Source: Candidatus Tepidiaquacellales bacterium UBA6667 (GTDB lineage Bacteria; Bacteroidota; Ignavibacteria; Tepidaquicellales; Tepidaquicellaceae). From it: a stretch of 64,000 nucleotides of DNA. Where the stretch lies: NCBI GenBank assembly GCA_002455255.1, contig DKKL01000035.1, forward strand, positions 13,145 through 77,144. Direction: 5' to 3'. The notes beneath the pieces were generated by a model. It was not told the DNA's origin and did no database searches. It saw only the letters and a program-made list of their open reading frames with translations. Position 1 is the first letter of the stretch, and each line of letters starts with the position of its first letter. A program made the position numbers and the translations under genes. Below are positions 16,823-25,980 of this stretch, in pieces.

Positions 16823-17609
16823 TACTTTAAAAAGGGTTATTGTAGGATTAATCGCAATTCCGGTTTTGATTCTTATCATCTTAAATGGCGGAATTTATTT
16901 CCTTATTTTTTCTCTTTTAATTTGTGCTTTTGCAATGTGGGAATTATTTTCAATATTTGTTAATAAAAATTTTTTTCCTTTGAAATATATTTCTATTTTT
17001 TTATCTCTTTTAATTACAATACTGTTTTATTTTGAAATTAGTAATTTTTATTATTTAATATTATTATATATCCCTATAATAACTACAGCAGAAATTTTCA
17101 GAAAAGATAATGCAAGTCCGGTCAATATTTTAATTTCACTATTTGGTTTCTTTTATATTTCACTTCCTATTTTGCTAATGAATTATATTATTAATCTTGA
17201 GATTTTTAATTATGTCTTATATTCAATAATACTTGTATGGACATGCGATACTTTTGCGTATTTCGGAGGCAAAAAATTTGGGAAACATAAACTTTCTGTA
17301 ATAAGTCCTAATAAAACAATAGAAGGTTCGGCTATCGGTTTCATATTCACTTTGATTTTTTCTTTCTTATTTCATTTTATATTTCCAACTCAAATTAGTT
17401 TAACTGATGCAATTGTTATGGGTTTGTTAGTCGGGTTCTTCGCTCAAATAGGGGATTTATTTGAATCTCTGCTTAAACGATATACAGGTGTAAAAGATTC
17501 TTCAGAATTAATACCGGGGCATGGAGGTGTTTTAGACAGATTTGATTCTCTATTATTTGTAACTCCAATCGTTTTTGTTTATATTGTTTTTTTTAAAAAT
17601 TTATTTTAA
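16815..17609 (+). CDS. cdsA: Phosphatidate cytidylyltransferase
   Basis: CdsA makes CDP-diacylglycerol from CTP and phosphatidate, the branch point of phospholipid synthesis. The 264-residue membrane protein ends with the family signature: TCDTFAYFGGKKFGKHKLS, SPNKTIEGS, GDLFESLLKR and KDSSELIPGHGGVLDRFDSL. About seven membrane helices precede and interleave. It starts at TTG inside the 3' end of the CPBP gene. The next gene is 129 bp away. Confidence 0.95.
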   Translation: MSNTLKRVIVGLIAIPVLILIILNGGIYFLIFSLLICAFAMWELFSIFVNKNFFPLKYISIFLSLLITILFYFEISNFYYLILLYIPIITTAEIFRKDNASPVNILISLFGFFYISLPILLMNYIINLEIFNYVLYSIILVWTCDTFAYFGGKKFGKHKLSVISPNKTIEGSAIGFIFTLIFSFLFHFIFPTQISLTDAIVMGLLVGFFAQIGDLFESLLKRYTGVKDSSELIPGHGGVLDRFDSLLFVTPIVFVYIVFFKNLF

Positions 17610-17738
17610 AATGAATTATAAGTAAATTTGAAATCATCATTAATGTTTTTATCTTTGTAATAAATATTTTAAAAACTAAATAATCAGAATATTGATTTAA
17701 CATTTTCGATTTTATAAATAATTAATATCGTATTTAAT

Positions 17739-18278
17739 ATGTCAGATAAAAAAAAGGAAAATAAAACTAATAAATCCAAATCTTCAAAAAAAGAGTCTGT
17801 TAAAAAAAGAAAAGAAACCGACGATTCAAAAGAATCCAAAGAAAATCAGGGTTCAGTGGAACATTTCGAACTTATAGATGATGGATATGAAGAAGATACT
17901 TTTGTAGAAGAAATTGATGAAGATGAAGCTGAAGAGGAATTTAAACATTTTGTTGAAGAACATGATAAAGAATTAAAAGGTGCTAAAGTTGTAAAAGTAT
18001 TTGATAAAATTGGAAAACCAAAAATTAAAAAACTTTCTGAACTTGATAAAGATTCCATTAATGATGAATATAAAAAATTAATTTGCCTGCTTGATGAAAA
18101 AAATATAGTAATTCATTTTCAAAATGAATATCCTAAATCAGAAATGTATAGATTTGTTACAGAAGAAATTATGAATCAGGCAATTGAAGATACTAAAAAA
18201 CCACACGGACATATAAACTTTATTTATGAAGATTTTCATCCGGAAGTTGCAGAAGATGATGATGAGGAAACATATTAA
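17739..18278 (+). CDS. Highly charged hypothetical protein (179 aa)
   Basis: I do not recognise a family. The first 40 residues are almost all Lys, Ser, Glu and Asn (likely disordered), followed by a stretch of about 35 very acidic residues (EEDTFVEEIDEDEAEEEF) and a folded-looking C-terminal half of about 90 residues (KLICLLDEKNIVIHFQNEYPKSEMYRFVTEEIMNQ). The C-terminal half has alternating helix/strand pattern and ends in an acidic tail. The stop overlaps the start of the thioredoxin-like gene (TAATG), so both are probably made together. Could bind nucleic acid or act as an adaptor. Confidence 0.65.
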   Translation: MSDKKKENKTNKSKSSKKESVKKRKETDDSKESKENQGSVEHFELIDDGYEEDTFVEEIDEDEAEEEFKHFVEEHDKELKGAKVVKVFDKIGKPKIKKLSELDKDSINDEYKKLICLLDEKNIVIHFQNEYPKSEMYRFVTEEIMNQAIEDTKKPHGHINFIYEDFHPEVAEDDDEETY

Positions 18279-18826
18279 TGTTACTTCACAGTAAAAAGAT
18301 TATGACAGGTTCAGACTTGATTCCCTTCAATCTTAAAAATATTGACGGAAAATTTTATTCTGAAAAATTTCTTGAAGATAAAAATATAACTATTATTGCA
18401 TTCATTTGTAATCACTGCCCATATGTAATAGCTGTAATTGAAAGGTTAGTGAATATTCAAAATAAATACCGAAAAAATGGTGTTCAAATTGTTGCTATAA
18501 ATTCTAATGATTCAGATCAATATCCTGAAGATTCTTTTGATAATATGATAAAGTTTGCTGAACAATATAATTTTACATTTCCTTATTTGTATGATGAAGA
18601 TCAAAAAGTCGCTTCCGAGTATGAAGCAGTGTGCACTCCTGATATTTATGTTTATGATAAAAATAAAAAACTAAGATACAGAGGACGTATTGATGATAAT
18701 TGGAAAGATGAAAATTCGGTTAGAGAAAAAGATTTGGAGAAAGCAATTAACCAAATTCTTAATGACGAAGAAATTAATTTTGAGCAGATTCCTTCAATGG
18801 GCTGTTCAATAAAATGGAAAAAATAA
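18278..18826 (+). CDS. Thioredoxin-fold redoxin protein (CxxC)
   Basis: The 182-residue protein belongs to the AhpC/TSA-like thioredoxin family seen with a CNHCPYV active site (about residues 46-52). Further landmarks are VQIVAINSND, FPYLYDEDQKVA and the cis-Pro region CTPDIYVYD, then LRYRGRIDDNW. It has no signal peptide, so it should be cytoplasmic. These proteins are usually annotated as redoxins of unknown target. An internal ATG at residue 9 (MTGSDLIPF) is an alternative start; the first ATG overlaps the previous stop. Confidence 0.85.
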   Translation: MLLHSKKIMTGSDLIPFNLKNIDGKFYSEKFLEDKNITIIAFICNHCPYVIAVIERLVNIQNKYRKNGVQIVAINSNDSDQYPEDSFDNMIKFAEQYNFTFPYLYDEDQKVASEYEAVCTPDIYVYDKNKKLRYRGRIDDNWKDENSVREKDLEKAINQILNDEEINFEQIPSMGCSIKWKK

Positions 18827-18838
18827 AATAATATAAAT

Positions 18839-19444
18839 ATGCCAGATCTTGTTATTGTCCGTCACGGTCAATCATTATGGAATCTTGAAAATAAGTTTAC
18901 AGGTTGGATAGATGTTGATTTATCCGATAAAGGTATTGATGAAGCAGTCAATGCCGCTGAAAGTCTTAAAAATTATAAATTTGATGTTGCCTTCTCTTCA
19001 GTATTGAAAAGAGCAAACAGAACTCTTGATATTATACTGGAAAATACTAATCAGAAAAATATTCCCGTTACTAAAGATGAAGCTCTAAATGAAAGAATGT
19101 ATGGAGACTTGCAAGGACTTAATAAAGATGAAACCAGAGAAAAATTTGGTGATGAAAAGGTGAAAATCTGGAGAAGAAGTTTTGATGTCCCTCCTCCAAA
19201 TGGTGAAAGTTTAAAAGATACTGCAGATAGAGTCTTGCCGTATTATCATAAAGTAATTGAACCGGAACTGAAAGCCGGGAAAAATGTTATCATTTCAGCT
19301 CATGGAAATTCCCTTAGAGCATTAATGATGTATCTTGAAAATTTAACAAAAGAACAAATTCTCGAAACTGAAATACCTACTGGTAAACCAATTCTTTATA
19401 AACTTGATGAAAATTTAAAAGTTAAAGAGAAAATTTTTCTCTGA
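18839..19444 (+). CDS. gpmA: 2,3-bisphosphoglycerate-dependent phosphoglycerate mutase
   Basis: A 201-residue histidine-phosphatase-superfamily enzyme. The phospho-acceptor is His9 in VRHGQSLWN, followed by NKFTGWIDVDLS, which is specific for the dPGM branch. ERMYGDLQGLNK and SAHGNSLRALMMYLE complete the active site. It interconverts 3- and 2-phosphoglycerate in glycolysis. It is shorter than E. coli GpmA (250) but keeps all catalytic residues. 12 bp follow the redoxin gene and 2 bp precede the HAD gene. Confidence 0.93.
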   Translation: MPDLVIVRHGQSLWNLENKFTGWIDVDLSDKGIDEAVNAAESLKNYKFDVAFSSVLKRANRTLDIILENTNQKNIPVTKDEALNERMYGDLQGLNKDETREKFGDEKVKIWRRSFDVPPPNGESLKDTADRVLPYYHKVIEPELKAGKNVIISAHGNSLRALMMYLENLTKEQILETEIPTGKPILYKLDENLKVKEKIFL

Positions 19445-19446
19445 TT

Positions 19447-20070
19447 TTGGAAACGAAAAAAATTAAAAATATAATTTTTGATTTAGGTAACACTCTGATT
19501 TTTTTCGACTTCTGGTATTTTTATGACGGTCTTTCCAGATTGGAAAAAAATTTAAATCTGAAAAAATTTGTTAAATTTATATCCGAAAAAAAACTTGATA
19601 CAAAACTCGCCACAGGAAAATTAAGACACAAAGACTTTTTCAAAATATTAAAGAAGAAGTTCGAACTAAAAATCGGCTACAAAGATTTTATTTTTCTCTA
19701 TTCTGATATTTTTTGGGAAAATTCCCCAATGCTCAAAATATTTGAAAAACTTGTTTACGAAGATAAATATAAATTAATTTTGCTTTCTAATACTGATTCT
19801 GCACACTTTAATTTTATTACCAAAAACTTCCCGGTAATTTCAAATTTCAGGTTTAAAATCCTCTCGTATAAAGTATCAATGATGAAACCTCAATCGAAGA
19901 TTTTTAATTATGTAATAAATAAATATCAGCTTGATCCTGAAGAAACCCTTCTGATTGATGATATGAAAGATAACATTATCTCTGCTTCTAAAATAGGACT
20001 GCATTCAATTCATTACCGCTCTCATAAAAAATTTCAGAAAGATTTCAAAAAATTTCTTTCTGCAGAATAG
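19447..20070 (+). CDS. HAD-superfamily hydrolase-like protein
   Basis: A 207-residue HAD-IA-type fold: motif I FDLGNTL with nucleophile Asp12, motif II LLSNTDS, a Lys (motif III) at SMMKPQSKIF and motif IV LLIDDMKDN. The second Asp of the usual DxD (general acid) is Gly14 here, a change seen in some HAD members and often linked to altered or weak phosphatase activity. The C terminus is Lys-rich. It starts at TTG, 2 bp after the gpmA stop. Substrate unknown. Confidence 0.85.
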   Translation: METKKIKNIIFDLGNTLIFFDFWYFYDGLSRLEKNLNLKKFVKFISEKKLDTKLATGKLRHKDFFKILKKKFELKIGYKDFIFLYSDIFWENSPMLKIFEKLVYEDKYKLILLSNTDSAHFNFITKNFPVISNFRFKILSYKVSMMKPQSKIFNYVINKYQLDPEETLLIDDMKDNIISASKIGLHSIHYRSHKKFQKDFKKFLSAE

Positions 20071-21312
20071 TTATTTAATTAATACCATTCGCTTAACTTC
20101 ACTGAAATTATCTGCTTCTATTTTATAGAAATAAACTCCCGAATTTAATCCCTTTCCGTCAAAAATTACTGAATAATTACCTGCTCCTAATTTCTGCTCT
20201 GTTAATTTTGATACTTCGGTTCCTTTTGTGTCATATACTGACATTTTCACATTTGATTCTCTAATAAGTGAAAATTCAATTGTTGTGGTTGGATTAAACG
20301 GATTCGGATAATTTTGTTTTAATTCAAATTTAGAAGGTACTGAATTTCCAATTTGATTTATGTTAATTAATGGCCACGCTGTAATCCATACTCCACCTGA
20401 CGTTCCGCTTGTTCCGGTGTAAATATAGGGAAATGCATACATCATAGGAGTTGCTGAAGATGTGAAGTTAAAATTGCTCCAACTCATACCTAAGCTTGTG
20501 GATACAAACACTCCACCATTTCCACCGATGAACATTCCGTCAACTCCCCATGCTATACCTCGCATGGCGTTAGGAGCATTGGATATTGTTGTCCAGCTTA
20601 ATCCTTTATTCGTTGATTTGTCAAAATTATATGGACTCGTTGTTGTTATCATATACAAATCTCCATTTATCGGTAACTGTAATATTCCGTAACCGTTTTT
20701 TCCGGGATTTAGATTTATTCCAAATGTAACCCCATAATCAGTTGATCTGTAAAAACCAATCCCAAGTCCGCCTGCCGATGTTACTCCTATATACACAATG
20801 TTTGAACTGTCTTTATCTACGACAATAGGTAAGCAGTTATTTCCTACCATTGAAACGCTTTCATTCCAGTTTGCTCCGCCATTTGAACTCATAAAAAACC
20901 CTTGAGATGTTGATACATAAACATATCCGGCATTTCCACATTCCACTCCCTGAGGATTTTTATTATTGAACTGAGAAGTAGGAATCACCTCAAAACTTGT
21001 ACCGTTGTTGGTAGATTTCAATAAACCGTTTGAAAAATTTGCTACATAAATGTTAGAGCTTTGGTCAAATGCAATGTCCCACATTGTTTGACCATTCCCA
21101 ATGTAAATTGTATCCCATGAAAATCCTAAATCAGAAGATTTCCAAATTCTTGAGTTTGCCCCTGTCAATCCACCCGCATAAATTACATTCGGTTGTGGTG
21201 ATTTTGCAAGCGACCAAACATTTCTTCCGTTTAATCTTTGATTCCACATTTGTGCGTTTGATAAATTCACAAATGATGAAATGAATATTATAGTAAGAAT
21301 AAATTTCTTCAT
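20071..21312 (-). CDS. Secreted repeat protein with type IX secretion sorting domain
   Basis: The 413-residue protein has a signal peptide (MKKFILTIIFISSFVNLSNAQ), a beta-propeller of Asp-box/BNR-like repeats (IWKSSDLGFSWDT, LLKSTNNGTSFE, FMSSNGGANW, FYRSTDYGVTFG, DKSTNKGLSWTT, VSTSLGMSW) and a C-terminal about 80-residue sorting domain: ELKQNYPNPFNPTT, VKMSVYDTKGTEV, LNSGVYFYKIEA and the end VKRMVLIK. The NYPNPFNPTT variant is typical of Ignavibacteria and relatives. It should be secreted and attached to the cell surface. The ligand of the propeller is unknown. Confidence 0.93.
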   Translation of the reverse strand: MKKFILTIIFISSFVNLSNAQMWNQRLNGRNVWSLAKSPQPNVIYAGGLTGANSRIWKSSDLGFSWDTIYIGNGQTMWDIAFDQSSNIYVANFSNGLLKSTNNGTSFEVIPTSQFNNKNPQGVECGNAGYVYVSTSQGFFMSSNGGANWNESVSMVGNNCLPIVVDKDSSNIVYIGVTSAGGLGIGFYRSTDYGVTFGINLNPGKNGYGILQLPINGDLYMITTTSPYNFDKSTNKGLSWTTISNAPNAMRGIAWGVDGMFIGGNGGVFVSTSLGMSWSNFNFTSSATPMMYAFPYIYTGTSGTSGGVWITAWPLININQIGNSVPSKFELKQNYPNPFNPTTTIEFSLIRESNVKMSVYDTKGTEVSKLTEQKLGAGNYSVIFDGKGLNSGVYFYKIEADNFSEVKRMVLIK

Positions 21313-21448
21313 AAATAATTGTTTATTTTTCTTAATTTAAAAATGTTGTTCAGTAAACTCAATGCTAAATATTAAACTTTTAAATATTAAATAATAAGTT
21401 TAATTTTTAATAAATTTTTTGTTTTCAATCCAAATATTAACAATATAT

Positions 21449-23491
21449 ATGAAATATTTATATTCGATTTTAATTTTGATTTTACTTACTCCCGTTCTGT
21501 CTTCACAAACAGCAGAAATCTATAAAGTAAAAGGTGTATCAATTGAAAATATGGATTTAAGTGTGAATCCATCTGAAGATTTTTATAGATTTGCAAACGG
21601 TAACTGGATTAAAAATAATCCTGTTCCACCTGAATACAGCAGATGGGGTGCTTTCAGTGAAATTACGAAAAGCAATGAATCATTGTTAATATCTATTCTT
21701 GAGGATGCTATGAATTCAAATTCACCGGTCGGTACAAATAAACAAAAAATTGGTGATTTGTATTTTACTGCAATGGATACAGAGAATATTGAAAACCAAA
21801 AACATTCACCATTAATCCCGATATTAGATAAAATCAGTTCAATTCAGAATAAAGATGACCTTATCCGAACTATAGGATTTCTTCATCAAACCGGAATAAG
21901 TAATTCATTCGGATTTTTTGTTTCGCAAGATGCAAAAAACAGTTCTGATGTAATCCCAATGTTCTATCAGGGAGGTTTAACATTGCCTGACAGGGAATAT
22001 TATATTTTAAAAGATGCTCGTTCTGAAGATATCAGGAATAAATACGTAGAACATATAAAGAATATGCTTGTTTTAACGGGAACAGATGAGTCTAAAGCAT
22101 TGTCAGATGCAAAATCTATCTTAGCATTTGAAACAATTCTTGCTGAAAATTTTATGGCAAGAGTAATTCAAAGAAATCCGGATTCTACTTATCATAAAAT
22201 GTCATTATTGGAATTTAAAAGTTTAAGTCCTTCGATTGACTGGGATTTATATTTTAACGAAATCGGTATTAATGAAAATTCATTTTCAAAGGGAACAAAT
22301 ATAGGTCAACCAAAATATTATGCATTTCTTAATGACTTAGTTAATGGTAATAATTTAGAATTATGGAAAACTTATTTAAATTGGAAAGTATTGAACAACT
22401 ATGCAGAATATTTAAGTTCAGATTTTGTTAATGAAAATTTTAATTTCTTTTCCGGTTATCTCTCAGGAATAAAAGAGCAGGAACCACGTTGGAAAAAATC
22501 ACTCGGAATTGTGAATAGGTCACTCGGAGAAGCTCTTGGTGAGTTATACGTTGCTAAAGCATTCTCCCCCGATTCGAAAATAAAAATTCTATCTATGATT
22601 GATAACATTAAAAATGCTTTAAAAGAAAGCATAACTAATCTTGATTGGATGGAAGATAAAACTAAAGAACAGGCACTGAGAAAATTATCTACTTTCAAAG
22701 TAAAAATCGGTTATCCGGATGTTTGGAGAGATTATTCTTCGCTTCAAATTTCAAGAAATTCTATTATTGAAAATATTATTGCTGCAAGAAAGTATAATTT
22801 TAAAAGAATGATAAATAAGATTGGTAAGCCGGTTGATCTGAACGAATGGGGTATGAATCCGCAAACTGTAAATGCTTATTACAGTGCTACGAAAAATGAA
22901 ATCGTTTTTCCGGCAGGAATTTTACAACCGCCATTCTTTGATGCTAATGCTGACGATGCTGTAAACTATGGAGGTATCGGTGGAGTTATTGGTCACGAGA
23001 TAGGTCATGGCTTTGATGATGCGGGAAGAAAATTTGATGCTGATGGAAACCTGAATGATTGGTGGACACCTGAAGATAATAAAAGATATAATAAACTCGC
23101 TGATATGGTAGTAGAACACTACAATAGTATAATTGTAATAGACTCATCAACCGTTAATGGTGAACTGACTTTAGGTGAAAACCTTGCTGATATTGGAGGT
23201 ATGTCACTTGCTTTCTATGCACTTGAAAATTCTTTAAAAGACAACAACAATATTGAATTAATTGACGGCTTCACTCCTCAACAACGATTTTTTATTTCAT
23301 GGGCAACTATATGGAGGAATACAATTACAGATGATGGTTTAAGATTGCAATTAAAAACGGATTCTCACTCACCCGGTGTTGTGAGAGGGGTTGCACCGTT
23401 GCTACATTTTAAACCTTTTTATGAAGCATTTAATATTTCTGATGACGCTCCGATTGCTTTACCTTTGGAAAAGAGAGTGAAAATTTGGTGA
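21449..23491 (+). CDS. M13-family zinc endopeptidase (neprilysin/PepO type)
   Basis: About 680 residues. The zinc motif HEIGH (in GVIGHEIGHGFDDAG) and the downstream ENLADIGG with the third ligand Glu are diagnostic of M13; NAYYSATKNEIVFPAGILQPPFF and the C-terminal segment also match. I start at the ATG at 21449 because it begins a clean signal peptide (MKYLYSILILILLTPVLSSQ); an in-frame TTG at 21419 would add ten residues. The protein should be exported and degrade peptides in the envelope or outside. The C-terminal end lacks the usual CxxW; it stops at KRVKIW. Confidence 0.93.
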   Translation: MKYLYSILILILLTPVLSSQTAEIYKVKGVSIENMDLSVNPSEDFYRFANGNWIKNNPVPPEYSRWGAFSEITKSNESLLISILEDAMNSNSPVGTNKQKIGDLYFTAMDTENIENQKHSPLIPILDKISSIQNKDDLIRTIGFLHQTGISNSFGFFVSQDAKNSSDVIPMFYQGGLTLPDREYYILKDARSEDIRNKYVEHIKNMLVLTGTDESKALSDAKSILAFETILAENFMARVIQRNPDSTYHKMSLLEFKSLSPSIDWDLYFNEIGINENSFSKGTNIGQPKYYAFLNDLVNGNNLELWKTYLNWKVLNNYAEYLSSDFVNENFNFFSGYLSGIKEQEPRWKKSLGIVNRSLGEALGELYVAKAFSPDSKIKILSMIDNIKNALKESITNLDWMEDKTKEQALRKLSTFKVKIGYPDVWRDYSSLQISRNSIIENIIAARKYNFKRMINKIGKPVDLNEWGMNPQTVNAYYSATKNEIVFPAGILQPPFFDANADDAVNYGGIGGVIGHEIGHGFDDAGRKFDADGNLNDWWTPEDNKRYNKLADMVVEHYNSIIVIDSSTVNGELTLGENLADIGGMSLAFYALENSLKDNNNIELIDGFTPQQRFFISWATIWRNTITDDGLRLQLKTDSHSPGVVRGVAPLLHFKPFYEAFNISDDAPIALPLEKRVKIW

Positions 23492-23499
23492 GATTTATT

Positions 23500-24408
23500 T
23501 TAAAGGAAGAATAAATATCTGAGACTGAACTGCCAGGCACCCGGTCTTTTTTCTATCTGTGTTTCTGCATATTCATTTGAATGAACCGCAATTTTATATC
23601 CGATTTCTGCTATAAAAGTTGAATAAAATATTGACTGAAGACCAAGATATGTATCCATTCGGAATCCTCCAGAATTTATAATGGTCTGGTTTAAAAATTT
23701 ATTTTTCTCAAAATACCATGCCTTGTTTTCTAAATATACATTCAGATTAACCTGGTCATAACTTTCATATTCAGTTGGTAAAATTAAATATCCAAACGAT
23801 AATCCAAAATCATAATAATTCCCAAATTTGAAATTATCCTTTGCAAAATTTATATTATATCCCGCATGACCGGAAATCGCAAGTTTATGAAATAAACCTG
23901 TTGCGATAATGTCAGAGCGAAGCGTATAATTATCTGTGGTGTGAAAATCTATTATTGGGACTGTTAGGTCGTTTATAAAATTGAAAACTTTTATTCTGTG
24001 ACCGGGATGAAGTTCATATTCCACTTCATCAGCAACTATTGATCTGGAATCTACCGGAATTCGAAATCCCATTTGACCTGCAAATCTCAAATGGGAATTC
24101 TTTCCGTCAATATCTTTAAACCTATATCTGAACATCGGTTCATAATCACCTATAAATTTATATCCATCACTTAATGTATAATAAAAATGATTATAAATTG
24201 TCAGTCTTCCTGTTAATCCGTAATTCACTTCTACTGCATTATGATAATATCTGAAATCATCATATGCCATCACATTATTCCTTATCTCCAGTCTGCCTTT
24301 GGAAATATTTGCAGCCGCAGGTGAATTCATAAACAATTCTTGCGAAAGAACTTTCTGTGAAAATAAAAAGGAAATTAAAAATACAAATAACAGTTTACTT
24401 CTGTTCAT
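23500..24408 (-). CDS. Predicted outer-membrane beta-barrel protein (302 aa)
   Basis: It has a signal peptide (LLFVFLISFLFSQKVLSQ), then alternating hydrophobic/polar strands rich in Tyr and Phe (LTGRLTIYNHFYYTL, FGNYYDFGLSFGYLIL, STFIAEIGYKIAV) and an aromatic C terminus (FSLRYLFFL), the usual outer-membrane insertion signal. No specific transporter family is recognisable. It is 10 bp downstream of the small exported protein and transcribed in the same direction. Confidence 0.72.
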   Translation of the reverse strand: MNRSKLLFVFLISFLFSQKVLSQELFMNSPAAANISKGRLEIRNNVMAYDDFRYYHNAVEVNYGLTGRLTIYNHFYYTLSDGYKFIGDYEPMFRYRFKDIDGKNSHLRFAGQMGFRIPVDSRSIVADEVEYELHPGHRIKVFNFINDLTVPIIDFHTTDNYTLRSDIIATGLFHKLAISGHAGYNINFAKDNFKFGNYYDFGLSFGYLILPTEYESYDQVNLNVYLENKAWYFEKNKFLNQTIINSGGFRMDTYLGLQSIFYSTFIAEIGYKIAVHSNEYAETQIEKRPGAWQFSLRYLFFL

Positions 24409-24418
24409 TAAATTTTAA

Positions 24419-24901
24419 TTACATTGGTTTTATACTCAACAAAATTTGTTCAGCTATATCAATGTCATTTTTATTGTAATTAATCCAGACATAATAATAC
24501 TGACTTGGAAAATCAGGATGGACAAACATAGCACAGTAAACAGGTAAATCATTACTGGCAAGTTTTCCGTCAAGATATACACCCCAGAAACCGTTAAAGT
24601 TAATTTCAGTTTTTACTGTTCCATACGCATATACATCATTTTCTTTTGCCCATGTTGTAAGCATATCAATCATTTCGCTGTATTTAAGATTGCTTCCTGT
24701 TTTTGGATAAATTGTTAACCAAACAGCATCATTTCCCGCTGAAAATTTTTCACTGTTGTTATCAACAACTTCAAATGTTTTCGGAATCTTAAATTTTAAA
24801 TCATAAGTATCCCATGTGTAATCAACATATGATTGTGCTGATACTTGTGATGCTGAAATCCCGATAAATACAAATAAAAAAAGTGTAAAAAGTTTTTTCA
24901 T
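24419..24901 (-). CDS. Small exported protein of unknown function (160 aa)
   Basis: A signal peptide (MKKLFTLFLFVFIGISASQVSAQ) precedes a 137-residue domain with strands such as YDLKFKIPKTFEVV and AVWLTIYPKTGS, a helix MIDMLTTWAKENDV, and a final YYYVWINYN and AEQILLSIKPM. The pattern resembles small periplasmic domains that follow a strand-helix-strand fold but I recognise no family. It is the first gene of a two-gene unit with the outer-membrane protein. Confidence 0.65.
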   Translation of the reverse strand: MKKLFTLFLFVFIGISASQVSAQSYVDYTWDTYDLKFKIPKTFEVVDNNSEKFSAGNDAVWLTIYPKTGSNLKYSEMIDMLTTWAKENDVYAYGTVKTEINFNGFWGVYLDGKLASNDLPVYCAMFVHPDFPSQYYYVWINYNKNDIDIAEQILLSIKPM

Positions 24902-25180
24902 AATATTATGATTTTTTTTTAAGTTTCACGGATAAGAATAACAAAATCTTTATGCAAAATAACTTCAAAAATACCTTCCTGAATGCGTTTTTGACCGCAG
25001 TTGTCCGTCCCAATTTTTATAATAAAATTGAAATCCGCTGACAAATGGTCTGTCTAATCAATAAGTTTTTCGGATGAGAAATTAATTGATTTGTAATTAA
25101 GTTATTTGCTTATTTATTTTTTTATTGTCCGTTTTGTATTAAATACATATTTTGTTTAAAATGTTTCAATAATTTATTAA
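24902..25180. other. Intergenic region with CCGTCCCAA motif, no gene seen
   Basis: About 280 bp between two divergent genes without a coding frame I can support. It contains CCGTCCCAA at 25005-25013, the same 9-mer as the left arm of the 2472-2597 inverted repeat, and a related ATTGTCCGTTTTG at 25126-25138. Promoters for the flanking genes must lie here. No riboswitch or strong hairpin was noted. Confidence 0.4.
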
Positions 25181-25810
25181 ATGAAAAGAATTTTATGTTA
25201 TGGTGATTCTCTCACGTGGGGTTTCAATCCTAATGATTGGTCAAGATATGAACCTGATCAGATTTGGACAGGTGTATTGCAAAACAGTCTCGGAAATGAA
25301 TTTCAGGTTATAACTGAAGCACTTCCCGGCAGAACCACTAGTTTTAATTCACCTTTTCTACCATACCGAAATGGAGTTGAGTCTTTGCCTTTAATATTGG
25401 AATCTCATTCTCCGTTGAATTTAGTAGTTTTTTTTCTTGGTATAAATGACCTGATAAAATCACTCAATGCTGATGCTGAAAAATCGGCTTGGGGTATCTT
25501 TACCCTTATCAGAACTGTCCTTTTTAATAACTGTGGTTATAATTTTCTTCCTCCAAAAATTCTTGTAATTGCTCCCCCTCCAATTGGAAAACTGAATGGT
25601 TTTATGTCTATGTCTTATGCAGGAAATGAAGAAGAATCAAAAAAATTACCCGAAACTTATAAAAAAGTTTGTGATATCTTTGGTTTTGAAATGATTAATG
25701 CAGCTGAATTTGTTACCGTTTCAGATATTGATGGTCTTCATCTGGAACCTAATGAACAAATAAAACTTGGAAAAGAAGTTTATAAAAAGGTATTATCAAT
25801 GAACATCTGA
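25181..25810 (+). CDS. SGNH/GDSL-family hydrolase (esterase/lipase type)
   Basis: The 209-residue enzyme has block I CYGDSLTWG with the nucleophile Ser at residue 10, a Gly in GRTT (block II), GINDL (block III Asn) and the terminal DGLH motif with catalytic Asp and His. These esterases act on acyl esters, acetylated sugars or similar. The close fit to COG2755 arylesterases is suggestive. There is no signal peptide, so it should be cytoplasmic. It stands alone with about 280 bp upstream and 170 bp downstream. Confidence 0.9.
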   Translation: MKRILCYGDSLTWGFNPNDWSRYEPDQIWTGVLQNSLGNEFQVITEALPGRTTSFNSPFLPYRNGVESLPLILESHSPLNLVVFFLGINDLIKSLNADAEKSAWGIFTLIRTVLFNNCGYNFLPPKILVIAPPPIGKLNGFMSMSYAGNEEESKKLPETYKKVCDIFGFEMINAAEFVTVSDIDGLHLEPNEQIKLGKEVYKKVLSMNI

Positions 25811-25980
25811 TAATTAATTTACTTAAATTTTTTTTTAAAATTATAGTCCCGCCGGTCAAAATCAACAAGTTATTTATTGTTATTCAAAATTCCTGCACGG
25901 TGACGTTTTATTCAACTTCTTATCATCTTTATTTTAGGTATTTTTAAGGTTTGATTAAAATTTCTCAGTTTTTTTATTAG

